From NCBI RefSeq assembly GCF_000234665.1, contig NC_018312.1, forward strand, positions 1,111,791 to 1,175,790: a stretch of DNA of 64,000 nucleotides, given 5' to 3'. The notes below the pieces were generated by a model that was given only the letters and a program-made list of their open reading frames with translations, searched no databases and was not told the DNA's origin. This document shows, piece after piece, positions 41,169 through 51,200 of this stretch. How positions within the stretch are numbered: the first letter of the stretch is position 1; each line of letters begins with the position of its first letter. The position numbers were made by a program, and so were the translations under genes. This DNA comes from Leishmania mexicana MHOM/GT/2001/U1103 (taxonomy: Eukaryota; Euglenozoa; Kinetoplastea; Trypanosomatida; Trypanosomatidae).

Positions 41169-41959
41169 GCATGTTCCGACGAAGTGGCCTGTATTGCGTC
41201 TGTGTGTGTGTGTGTGCACTCATGGGTGTGAATCAAAGCGCCGGCGTTGTATTGGTCAGGTTGTTCTTGTGACGCATACGGATGTGTCTGTGCACTGCGT
41301 ACGGGCGCTAATAGGTAACGCATCCACACACGTCGACAAGTGCCTATTGGCGGCGGAAGCAGGTGCCGTCCGGGTCGAGCAGAGGTGAGACTGCTGGGAA
41401 AGGTGGTGTCATGCCTCTCGCATGTTTGCATTAACTGTGTGCATGACCGCGACAGCGTCTGTTTCTATGGTGCTTTTTTATTTTATTTTTCCTGCCCGCC
41501 TTGGTGTTCTCTCGCATAGATAAATCAATGGAGAGCTGTACACGACGAGCGTCTTGCAGCGGCGCAAGTAGAGGGAGCGGAATGCGACAGAGGTGTGGAG
41601 AGGGGATATGCGGTCTATCGGTTAAGGTGCAATGAACTCTGACGGCTGTCTGAGCGTCGCGGAGGCAGGGGAAACGGAGACGACAGGGGGTATTCTCTGG
41701 GCTACTCCACCGAGTCGAAACCATTTTTCTTTTAATTTTGGCGACATCGCCCATCTTTACAGGCCAGACATCTCCACACGTGGGTTCCATCAAGAGTGAA
41801 GTCGTAACACGAGATGCGATGTGCTGTGCGGCAATGATGCGCCATTGCTCAACCTCGCTTCTTCACCGCTTTGCCTCTCCGACTCCTTCCTTGTTTCCTT
41901 ACTCTTGGCACGCGTGCTAGCGTATCCTCGCAGTCGACGTTGCACACCAGACCAGTTGA
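41169..41959. other. Intergenic spacer, SPT16 3' side
   Basis: It contains a (GT)n run at 41199-41216 and a T-rich stretch at 41473-41490. No coding region is seen until the broken gene that follows. Confidence 0.55.
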
Positions 41960-42935
41960 GAAGCCGACAACATGGCACGTTATTGGTCGCTCGATTTTCA
42001 TGCCACCGCTTCACCTACTCACATGCGGACCGCTTAGTCAACGAGGACCTAGTGCCTCAAGTCACTGTGCAGACAAGTTTCGAATATGAGGTGCGGCGCA
42101 TGCGCTCCGTCTTGCCTGGGCAACCGGTGCAACAGTTTTGGAAGGATGGCTTCTTGGTGTATCCGGGTAGCATCTTCGTCGATGTGGCAACCTATGCGCT
42201 AACAGCTGTCCTCTGCCCTCTTGAGAACCTAATCAATGGGTGGTATGGTACCCCACATCTCGCTGCCAAAGAGCCTCTGCGTTCACCGGTGGTTATCGGG
42301 TGTCGCCCACTCCCGGTGCTGCGTCACAGGTCGAAAGCCGGCGGTCACCATCCACCCCGACAACGCTTCGCGGAGCAGCCATCACGTATACAAGCGGTGC
42401 CCGGCAAGTCGATGGTGTGGATGATGGGCTGTCGCACGGCGCAAAATGAGGTATGGAGCACGCTGCCCCTGTTCTGGGCCGCTGAGCTCTCACCGTGGCA
42501 CTCTCTATCGCGGCTTTGCCGGAAAGGAGGCGTGTAGTGTGTGGGCTGCCGTTGACAACACCCCTGTGTCCAACGTCATCACACAGAAGCACTGCCGGGG
42601 TTCGCGCCAGATGTATCGGCGTGCATCGCGTTAGTCCCCAACAGCTCTACAACACAGACTACACCCAGCGGCGTGCGCATCGCCGTCCAGGGTGAGAGGC
42701 TGGCAAAGGGGCACAGAAGCACGACCGCGCGCCCTCTCCCGCGCTTCATACCCTCACGGTTCCGGAGTGGCAATACATGCTGCTCCTCCCACGATGGAAA
42801 TGCATCGCGTGGATCTTGGCCGAACCTATCAGTACAGTGGCGCCGAGGGATCCGTACCTACTACATCCGCAGTACCGTGAACTTCAGCGGCGACTTTGGG
42901 AAATTTCGGCATCAGCTCTGGTGCACTGACGAGGG
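41960..42935 (+). pseudogene. Broken gene of unknown family, several frameshifts
   Basis: Protein-like sequence appears in successive frames with no single open frame. The frame from about 42027 reads RLVNEDLVPQVTVQTSFEYE and then FLVYPGSIFVDVATYALTAV with a tail LENLINGWYGTPHLAAKEPL, ending in stretches that look shifted. Near 42760-42920 another frame reads WQYMLLLPRWKCIAWILAEP and ISTVAPRDPYLLHPQYRELQ, which has the character of a real protein. A possible original ATG is at 41972. I do not recognise the family. Edges are approximate. It sits between SPT16 and the isomerase. Confidence 0.5.
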
Positions 42936-43429
42936 GAGGGGGAGGGGGGTGGCAGCTCTTCTGGACTCGTTCCTGTCCCGTTGCGTGCGCGTCACACCGC
43001 ACGCGCAGGCAGCGTAAGGCCGCTCTGACACCGGTTCTACGCCCGTACGGCGCGATCGATAGTGCGCGTGCGTTTGCAGACTCATTTTTTCCTCACAGTT
43101 TCACGGATGTGCATTCCTTCACGAGTAAGGCATCCCCAACTCCCCAACCTTCCCACAAAGGAAAACGTAACACACCGCTGAATCAAGACTGTCGAAAAAC
43201 TGGGGGTTGCACGTGGGCATGTTTGTCCGCATCCTGAGCCCTCATGCCGACGCCAACGTTGTCTTGCATTCCCTACGTCTTCGCATGCACCACATCCGAT
43301 GTCTTCCCTTCTCGTCTCCCACCCCCCACCCCCGCCCTCACTCTCTGTCCATTCTGCGCACTTCGCCTCCCCTTTCTTCGCAGCACTTGTCTGGGTGGTT
43401 TGCCGTTGGCTGGGTTTCACTAAACGAGC
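42936..43429. other. Leader region of the isomerase gene
   Basis: It contains C/T-rich tracts at 43303-43345 and 43360-43385, suitable for trans-splicing. No gene is seen. Confidence 0.5.
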
Positions 43430-44320
43430 ATGAGGTGTTTTCGTGCTTCCTGCTGCGCGCCGCCGTCGTGGTTGCGTGCGTGCTCGATGACTGCAAGCGT
43501 GTCAGACACTTCCGGTCTTGTCATTGTGCGTGAGTCGCCTATCGACAACGTGGTGATTCTCGAGATGAACAACGGGAGCGCCAACGTTCTGACCCCCGAG
43601 TTCATGTCAGCGTTCCTGAACAAGCTTAACGTCCTGTGCGACCCAGACAAGTCGAAGTGCAGTGGTATTATCCTCACATCCACGAAATCCGGTGTCTTCA
43701 GCGCCGGCCTTGACCTCAACGAACTCAGTACGAACCTCTCGCAGGATCGATTTGCGCACTACTGGAGCCAGTTCCAGAAGCTCTTCACCACCTTGCACGC
43801 GCTCCCGATACCACTGGTGAGCGCCATTAACGGGCACGCTGCGGCAGCCGGCTGCATAGTCGCCCTCGCTTCGGACTACCGCGTCATGGCAAGGCGACAT
43901 CCTACAAAACCCACCAACTTGACTATTGGCATCGCCGCCTCTAAGCACGGCTTTGTTGTGCCGTCTTACGTGGCTGCCTCGATGGAGCACGTCGTGGGAT
44001 TTCGCAAAGCTGAAGAACTGCTCTGTATGGGCTTACTGCTGTCCGCCGACGAGGCCTTGCAAGTCGGACTTGTAGACGAGGTCGTAGAGCACCACGACGA
44101 GGCTGTTGTGCCGTGCCTGCAGTTCATGGAGAAGCTGCTGGAGCTCCCCTCCCCCGCACCATATTGGATGATCAAAGATATGTCACGTCGCCACATCCTT
44201 GCCCCACTGTGCACTCCCGCTCTTCGAACTCAGGACACGGTCAACTTCTACAACCTCTTCAGCAACCCGCAGGTGAAACAGAAGTTAGCGGAACATGCAC
44301 ACAAGTTCGCTAAGAAGTAG
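43430..44320 (+). CDS. 3,2-trans-enoyl-CoA isomerase-like protein (crotonase fold, ECI1/DCI type)
   Basis: The 296-residue protein has a crotonase fold. The first ~19 residues (Arg/Cys/Ala-rich) suggest mitochondrial import; Met-20 is an alternative start. Oxyanion-hole segments are FSAGLDLNEL (about 85-94) and INGHAAAAGC (about 131-140). The C-terminal half matches human ECI1 at ALQVGLVDEVV and YWMIKDMSRR. ECI1 shifts 3-cis/trans double bonds to 2-trans during beta-oxidation of unsaturated fatty acids. In mammalian ECI1 the catalytic base is the Glu in IGLNETQLG; here the aligned segment is IGIAASKHG, with Ala-170 at the Glu position. The enzyme may use another base or have another activity. 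Confidence 0.8.
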   Translation: MRCFRASCCAPPSWLRACSMTASVSDTSGLVIVRESPIDNVVILEMNNGSANVLTPEFMSAFLNKLNVLCDPDKSKCSGIILTSTKSGVFSAGLDLNELSTNLSQDRFAHYWSQFQKLFTTLHALPIPLVSAINGHAAAAGCIVALASDYRVMARRHPTKPTNLTIGIAASKHGFVVPSYVAASMEHVVGFRKAEELLCMGLLLSADEALQVGLVDEVVEHHDEAVVPCLQFMEKLLELPSPAPYWMIKDMSRRHILAPLCTPALRTQDTVNFYNLFSNPQVKQKLAEHAHKFAKK

Positions 44321-44499
44321 GAGACACCACCACCTCCCCCCTCCCCCTTTCACAATTTTCTTTCTTGAGGCAATGGCACCACCAACGTGAATGATGTAGG
44401 TCAACATATCACACCTGCATGACACCGCTCCATTCGAGAGTTCGTGTCCGAAGTTCTCGCCAGAAAGCAAACGAAGGATCAACAAAAAGTCACCACCAA
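44321..44499. other. Isomerase 3' side
   Basis: A short spacer with C/T tracts just after the stop codon; nothing else is visible. Confidence 0.5.
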
Positions 44500-45110
44500 C
44501 ATGACCCTCTGCTTTCACACGAAGGGAGATTGCCCACCTCACCATCTGTGTCTCCTGGTGCACTGTCTCTGACCTTTTTTCATCTGCTTGTTGCACTTCC
44601 TCAGGAGCTCTTCTCGCAGATTCTGGCCTGCGCGCCGCTTCGATGCACTGTATCACTCGTCTGTCTTTAACCGCGCATCTGCTGTAGCCCTCATCTCCTC
44701 CCCGACTTTTCTTTTGCTTTCCGCAGCAGAACCGGCCGCACTACGTCCTAGTTTTACATCATCTTCTCAACTCGGCTTCTCCTCCTCCATCGCGTCCGAA
44801 CAAGCTGTTGCTGCACTTTCCCAAAACGAGGAAGACAAGATCAGTCTCTCCGCCTGCTGTCTCCCTATTCTAGACGTGGCCCTTGTTGAGGCAGTATCGC
44901 TTGCACACACCAGCGCCGTTGTGCACGACGCCGACGTTTACGGTCCGCACACGCCTGCATACTACAATGTCCTGCGCCACCGTGCATCGAGCAGGGGCGC
45001 CAAAGCCACCGCCCGCGAGAGCGCCGGAAGAGTGAAGGGCACTGCTGTCGTGCAGCTTTTCTGCGCCGGCGTTGCGCTAGCTACCAACCCCTGCGCTGGC
45101 CAACAAAGAA
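44500..45110 (+). pseudogene. Decayed reading frame before the compositional boundary
   Basis: From 44588 to 45223 a frame is open and its codons to about 45110 are GC3-rich (for example SACCLPILDVALVEAV and YGPHTPAYYNVLRHRAS), yet it contains no ATG and opens with TTG after a stop at 44570. Another frame just upstream (44419-44670, also without a convincing start) reads LPQELFSQILACAPL, which resembles the start of an F-box. Joining them needs a frameshift near 44650. The coding-like composition fades after 45110. I read this as the remnant of a gene lost at its 5' and perhaps 3' end; the family is unknown. Confidence 0.35.
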
Positions 45111-48100
45111 CCCCCCGTGCCTCGTTGGTGTTTGGTTGTTCTTTTTTAACCCCCTTCCTCCGCCGTGGAAACCTCTCCTGCGGGGCGGTGCGCGGGGTCG
45201 TAGGGGCGGCTGGGGTTGCGTGAGGGCCGGGGCAGCCGTTTTTCCCCCGGCTGGCCGGCCGCACACCGCCACCCCCCCCCCCGCCGAGCTGGAGAGGGCG
45301 CAGCCCGGGAACCAGCGGAGGGAAAAACGCCAGCCCACACACACCCCACACCCCCGATATCGTGCCCCAGCGGAGCGGGTGGAAAGGAATGGTTTATTTG
45401 TCAGCATCTTTAATCCTGTGCGGGGTAATCGCGCCGCTTTTCACTTTCAGAGCTGTTTTTCTGTGGCGGGGGAGGTTTGTTACGGCGGGAAGCCTGGCGA
45501 CTGTCGTCGTTTTTTTTCGGTGGTGCATAAAGGTCCCGTCGGCCTGTGCTGTGAAGGGGTTCATCTTGTTAGCAGGCGCTTTTTTCTCCTTTTGTTTATG
45601 CGTTTGGTGCCTATAAACACTCTCACGTGCTTTCTGTTTGCGTAGTTGGTCGAGTGTCGCCTTGTGTGCTGAAAAAAAAACACCGCCTGTTATTTTGATG
45701 CGTGATGAGTGGTTTCACTGCGGAGAAAGTCATTGCGGTATAAGGGTTGTGTTGAGGGGGATTCGGGGCATCTCCTCAGCTTTGTCGTGCTGCAGTATCG
45801 CGTCGCATTCGTGCAAGCGAAACCGGCCTCAAAAGCGGCGACGAGCATGTGGCAGTCGGCGATTCGGAAGCTGAAAAAAGTGACGTCAGAAGCTTGCAGC
45901 CCTGCACGGTCCACAGACCTGGTGGTGGTCTTCATTTTGCAGGATTGAGCACCTTTCGTAGTGCTATCTCTTCGACGAGCACATATGAAGCTCGATCAGG
46001 GCTGTCCTCCCCTCGCCTGCACCGCGACTGGAGACAACCCTGCCGCCTTTCATCTTGTTAACTGCTTAGTGCGTTTCCTATTCCACGGCGGCATATACCC
46101 TGAAATGTGATACCCTGGTTTGGCGCCAGGAACTACTACTGACGGAATCTGTTGCGAGGCTGCTGTATTCAACCCCATGATGTTACTTGAAGGAAAATCA
46201 CCCCCTTCCCTCCTGCCGTTACTTTTCTAGTGCTGTATGTGCTCAGACGCCATGCTTTTTTTTTCTTCGCTCTGTCCTACTGTCTGTTTGGAAATTTGTG
46301 TGTGCAGATAGGCTTCTAAAGCTGCTGCCATACCCCATTATCAGTGTGCTCTCTACACAGACCCTGTGCGTTTTTTTCTCGCGACATGTGGTCTGCCACC
46401 TGCTCGACTGCAGGTGAAGTGAAGAGGTGATTAGGGCTCAGCCGCTTGTTTTACCCTGAACTGGCACCTTGATTTGTGCCCATGAGAGCAAAGATGATCT
46501 TGACGTGCTAGTTACACATGGCGGAACACGTGTGAGGGCTTGTGTACTTGATTGTTGTGAGAGGTGCGTGTGGTGCATTTTTTTCTGATGTCAGTGTGTC
46601 TTTTCTGGCTGCGTCGCAGGTGGTGCCCATCCTCTACGTGTAGGACACGCACATACGCACCCATAGGTGGACGATGATTAGGCTCGGCTCTGGAAGTTGA
46701 GCGGAATGTCCTGTGTACTTTGGAGGCCCCCGTTTACTTTTGGAGCATAGATTTGCTCAGAGCTGGTGAAATTGAGCGAAACTGGCGCTTTTCACCTTTG
46801 GGGTTTTCAGGATTGAGTCTTTGTGGTGAGATCTGGCACTGATATCGTTTTTGTTTGACACTTGCCGCGTGGTGGTGGTTTTGCAGCTGGGAGCTGCAGC
46901 GCCTCCGATGCTGAATACAGGTTTTTCGATAGGTGCCCACGGGCTGGCAGGTCACTAGCACTTGTGGCGCTGACTCTGACAGGCCTTTCTGACCGACTGC
47001 TGCTCCTGTGTCTCGCTCTGAGGAAAAGGGCCGCTAACTGCACAAGGGGCGGTCAGCGCCAATTTGAATGTTGGCGGTGGTGTGCATTGTTCGTATGGCA
47101 AGTAACAAGCACACAGTTTCTGTCCAGGGGAGCTCAAGTGGCAATATTGCTTTGCAGAGCTTCTGTACGGCTTTGTCTCTGAACAAAGGCTTGCCCTGTC
47201 CTCGCTGAGTAGATGCATCGTGCTATGCTCAAGTAAAATGTCTCTGCCCCACTGAAGTGTACAACAGATCGGTGAATTAATGTGTGTCGACCTTGATGAA
47301 CTTTACGTTAAGTTGCTTCATAGGAGGATAGGCTTCTGTATTCTGTGACGATCTACCAAAGTATGTACCCTGGTGTGTAGAGGACGTGTGTAAACTGTTA
47401 TTGGACGTGCGGGACGTATCAAACATATAGATGTTTTTTTTCGATTGTGTACATATCGTTTTTTACACGTGAGCAAGTGCCTTCTGCGAAAAAAAGCTAT
47501 GGCTCAAAGCATTTGCGTATAATTCAAAAAAAAAAAAAATGGAATGAGTAACGGGCTTTTCTTGTACTGTCGGTGGAGCACTTCACCGATTTGTCGTTGT
47601 TGAGAAACAGAGAGAGGTGATCCGCACTGTTTTGTTCCCCTTAAAACGAGCCTTTTTACCATGGCTTAGCAGATCCGTTCTCAAACATTTTTTCATGATT
47701 CACAAAAGGAGTTTTAGGGCCCCGTTTGTATCTTGAAAGGCGAAGAGACGCTAGTGTGGTCGAGTAGCGTAGGTTAGTGGAAAGGGAATCTGTGGCAATC
47801 ATTTTGTTTGTTTGAAGATGCAGCGTACAAAATATGGTGTACGTACTTCTGTTAATCCCCCAAGTGCATCAAGTCTGTTTTTTTTTCAGTGTACGAAACG
47901 GCTCTTCCATGAAAAGAACGTATCACTCATGCACTCGTGCATTTTTAAGTGCCCGATTCTCATGCAGCACAATTAGCGCATGATGGAGGTGTGGTGCGAG
48001 ACTTTTGGAGCGCTCCGTGATGGAGCTGCTAAGGATGCCGACGCAAGCGTATCGTTCGCTTTTGTGCCTCTTAGCCAGCTTTTTCTGTGCTTGACTCATA
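45111..48100. other. Long gene-free stretch with sharp GC change
   Basis: About 3 kb without a credible gene. From 45111 to about 45400 it is very GC-rich, with a C-run (45270-45283) and a strong hairpin. After that it becomes AT-rich to about 48000, with A- and T-runs (45671-45680, 46256-46266, 47432-47440, 47526-47539, 47880-47887), unlike any other spacer here. I found no tRNA box pattern and no run of the telomeric hexamer. The two flanking gene blocks run in the same direction. It may be an ancestral chromosome-end fusion (see findings) and may hold a transcription start for the SMC3 block. Confidence 0.6.
45225..45260. repeat. GC-rich inverted repeat (hairpin)
   Basis: GGCCGG-GG-CAGCCG (45225-45238) pairs with CGGCTG-G-CCGGCC (45248-45260) around the nine-base loop TTTTTCCCC, giving 12 G-C-rich base pairs with a small internal bulge. 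It lies at the GC-to-AT transition. It is not followed by a T-run, so it does not look like a terminator of bacterial type. Confidence 0.7.
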
Positions 48101-48144
48101 CACCCTTTCTACCCATTTCTTCTGCTGTCTTTGGCCGTTCTGAG
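48101..48144 (+). promoter_or_regulatory. Candidate spliced-leader acceptor for SMC3
   Basis: A C/T-rich stretch (48101-48130) is followed by the first AG at 48143-48144, 123 bases before the ATG at 48268. If used, it removes the upstream ATG at 47980 and makes 48268 the start, in agreement with the SMC3 family start MF/YIKxVxIxGFRSY. Confidence 0.5.
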
Positions 48145-48267
48145 AGACCTCATAGAGCATCCTTTCACGGAGGCTTGAAAGTAATAGAATACTCTTTCGA
48201 AAAGAGGACAGAACCTCCAAAAGGTAAGATCACAAAGAAAAACAAAGACGAAGAGCTGAGAGACGCA

Positions 48268-51200
48268 ATGTTCATCAAGAACATCATCATATCCGGCTTT
48301 CGCTCGTATCGCGAGCAATCGTTTCCAGATGGACTCTCCCCCAAAACAAACGTGATTGTAGGCAAGAACGGTTCTGGAAAGTCCAACTTCTTTGCCGCTA
48401 TTCAGTTTGTGCTGAACGAGAAATTCGCCAACTTGCGCGCTGTGGAGCGGAAGGAACTTTTTCACGTGGGGAGTGGGAGGCCGGCGCTATCTGTCTTTGT
48501 GGAAATCGTGTTCGATAACTCGGATGGTCGGCTTGTCATACCGGGCCGCGCTGAGGAGCCGGAGGTACGAATCCGCCGCACAGTTGGCCTAAAGCAGGAT
48601 GAGTTTCGTGTGAACGATCGAAAGTTCTCTGCGTCTGACGTCCACCAGCTTCTGGAGAGTGCTGGCTTTTCCTCCAGCAACCCTTATTATGTTGTGGAGC
48701 AGGGGAAGATTGTGAGCTTGGTGAACATGAGCGAGGAGGAGCGTTACCAGCTCATCAAGGATGTGGCGGGGACGAAAGTGTACGATGCGCGACGTGCTGA
48801 GAGCGAGCACATCCTTGCGGAGACTAAGGGAAAGCAAGGCCAGATCACAGAGTCGATCCGGGAGCTGCAGAACCGACTAAAGGAGCTGGAGTCCGAGACG
48901 GCGGAGCTGAAGCAGTACGAGGAGGCGGATCGGGAAAAAAGGTGTATCGAGTACTGCATTTTCAATTCTGAGCTGGAAGCGGCAAATGGGGCGTTGCTGA
49001 AGGTAGAGGAAGAGTGGAACAAACAATCCACGCTGTTTAACAAAACGCAGGATGTCGAGGAGGCCTCGGAGCAGAAAATATCAGATTTCTCGCAGAAAAT
49101 CATGGACATTTCTACCGAGATTACCCGTCTGGAGATGGAGAGGACGACTGTTGCGAAGGATATGGCTGGTCTGACGAGTAAGCAGGCGGTTGTGGAGCTG
49201 GACGCCAATGAGGCTGCTGGGAGGTTTGCTCGCAACAACCGGGAGCTTGAGGCACTCTGGAAGGAGGATCGAGAGCTTAGCGCGACCATCCAGACGGTGG
49301 CCGCCGACATTGAAAAGAAGCGATCACTCTTCCATTCGAGCGAAGAGGCTGCAAACAAAAAGGCTGCTGAGGTGGAGACGCAGCGCAGGGTTCTCGAGCG
49401 CCTGCAAGAGCGGCGTAACCGGACAAAACTCTTCAGGAACAAAGCGGAGCGCGACAAGTGGTTGAGCAGCGAAATCCAGAAAAACGAAGATTCGATTCGA
49501 AAATCGCAGGAGGAGCTGGATTCGGTTCGCCGTGAAATGGGGCGCGTGGAGAAGGAGGCGATTGCTTTGTCGAAGCAAATTTCGGCACCAAATCTGTCTA
49601 CTGCCGATGTGGATCAGAGTTTGCGGGACCACGAGGAGCGAATCAAGGCCGCACTCGGTAAGCGAGACCAGCTAAACCATCAGCGGCGACAGTTATGGCA
49701 GTCGGTGCACGGCCAAGAAAGTGTGGTCCAGCGGTTCGACGAGGCGTCGCGCAACGCGAAGCAGCAGTGGGAGCGGGCTGTGCGCCAAGATATACGACAA
49801 GGGCTGCAGTCTCTTTCGGAGGTCCTTCACGACTTGAGAAATCCGGCGCTCTCTGCCGCCGTACATGGTCCGCTCATCGATCTTATTGAGGTGGCGGATG
49901 GTTACAAAACGGCTGTGGAAATCACGGCGGGAAACACGCTCTTCAATGTTGTCGTGGACTCGTTCGAGGTGAGCACAACTCTGCTCGCTGAGATGAACAA
50001 GCGGCGGAAACCTGGCCGTATTTCGTTTTTCCCGTTGGACACATGCAGCGGGAAGGCTGTGGAGATTGCAACGACACCGGAGTGCTCGCCGCTGCTGTCG
50101 AAGATCAATTACGACACGCGCTTCAAGGGTGTGGTGGCTGAGGTGTTTGGGAGGACGGCTGTCGTTGCCTCGCTGGAAACGGCGGCCACGATGGTGGGCA
50201 AGCTGCAGTGCGATGTCATCACGGTGGACGGCGACCAGCTGGGGCGCAAGGGCGGAATCACGGGTGGGTTCATTGACAAGCGCCACATGAAGCTTCCTCT
50301 TCGCGAGCGCGAAAAGGAGCTGGCCGCCAACCGTCAGGCAGCACGCGCAAAACTGGACAGTCTGTGCCAAGAGGTGGCCACGGTGGAGCAGAGCATCACG
50401 GAGGTGCTCAACGAGCTTGAGGTGCTTCGTAATCAGAACATTTCGACGGAGCGGGAAGCAGATGTCCGGCTGCGTGAGGCGCGCCTTATGGAGGATCGTC
50501 GTTCTTGCCTGGCCACTCTAAAGTCGAACTTGGCGGCAACTAAGAAAGCGGTGGAGAGTTCCATTGCGGCGGCGACGGAGACAGTTCGGGAGCTGAAGAG
50601 GGAGCTCTCTGACGACTTCAAGAGCGCATGGACGCCTGAGGATGAGAAGAGGCTGGAGCAGCTGACAGAAGAAGTGGCTGCCGCTCGCGTGGCGTCGTCT
50701 GAGATGCAGGCGAGTGCACTGCAACTGGCTACCGAGGTTCAGCTCCTGGAGGACACTGCGCGGCACGTGGAGCGGCGTAAGGCGGTTGTCGCTGACCGCA
50801 TCCGCGAGTTGGGCTGGTCGAAGCATGCCGGCAGCACCGCGGGTGGAGAAGAGGCTGCTGTGAAGGCCGAGTTTGAGTTGCTTTCCCAGCGGCTGCAGAG
50901 TATCGACCATGACTTGGAGCAAGACGCTCGCGAGCGCGAGAAGCTGCAGTCGCAGCTCGATGCGCTGACGTCGAAGCGGCTGGGCGTGGCGCGGAGCTTG
51001 CAGGAGCGCAAGGACGTCGCGGACAGGACGCAGATGCAACGGAGTGTGCTGGTGCAACGCCGGGATGAAGCGCTGCAGAAGATCCGGCAGCTGGGCGTGC
51101 TGCCTCAGGGGGTTGCCAAGTTCGAGTCGGCGTCCCTCGGGAAGCTGATGTACCACCTGAAGGCAGCCAATGAGAAGCTCAAGGGCTTGTCGCACGTGAA

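Noticed and set aside
45400..48100. Telomere hexamer (TTAGGG/CCCTAA) tracts as direct proof of a fused end
   Set aside because: Only isolated near-matches such as ATTAGGG near 46427 and TTTAGGG near 47714 were seen, no tandem run.
47980..48267. 96-residue N-terminal extension of SMC3
   Set aside because: The extension is unlike any SMC3, crosses a likely spliced-leader acceptor, and the family start fits the ATG at 48268.
44321..48267. tRNA, 5S rRNA or snRNA genes in the gene-poor gap
   Set aside because: I saw no paired A-box and B-box pattern and no cloverleaf by eye; a tRNAscan or covariance search would be decisive.
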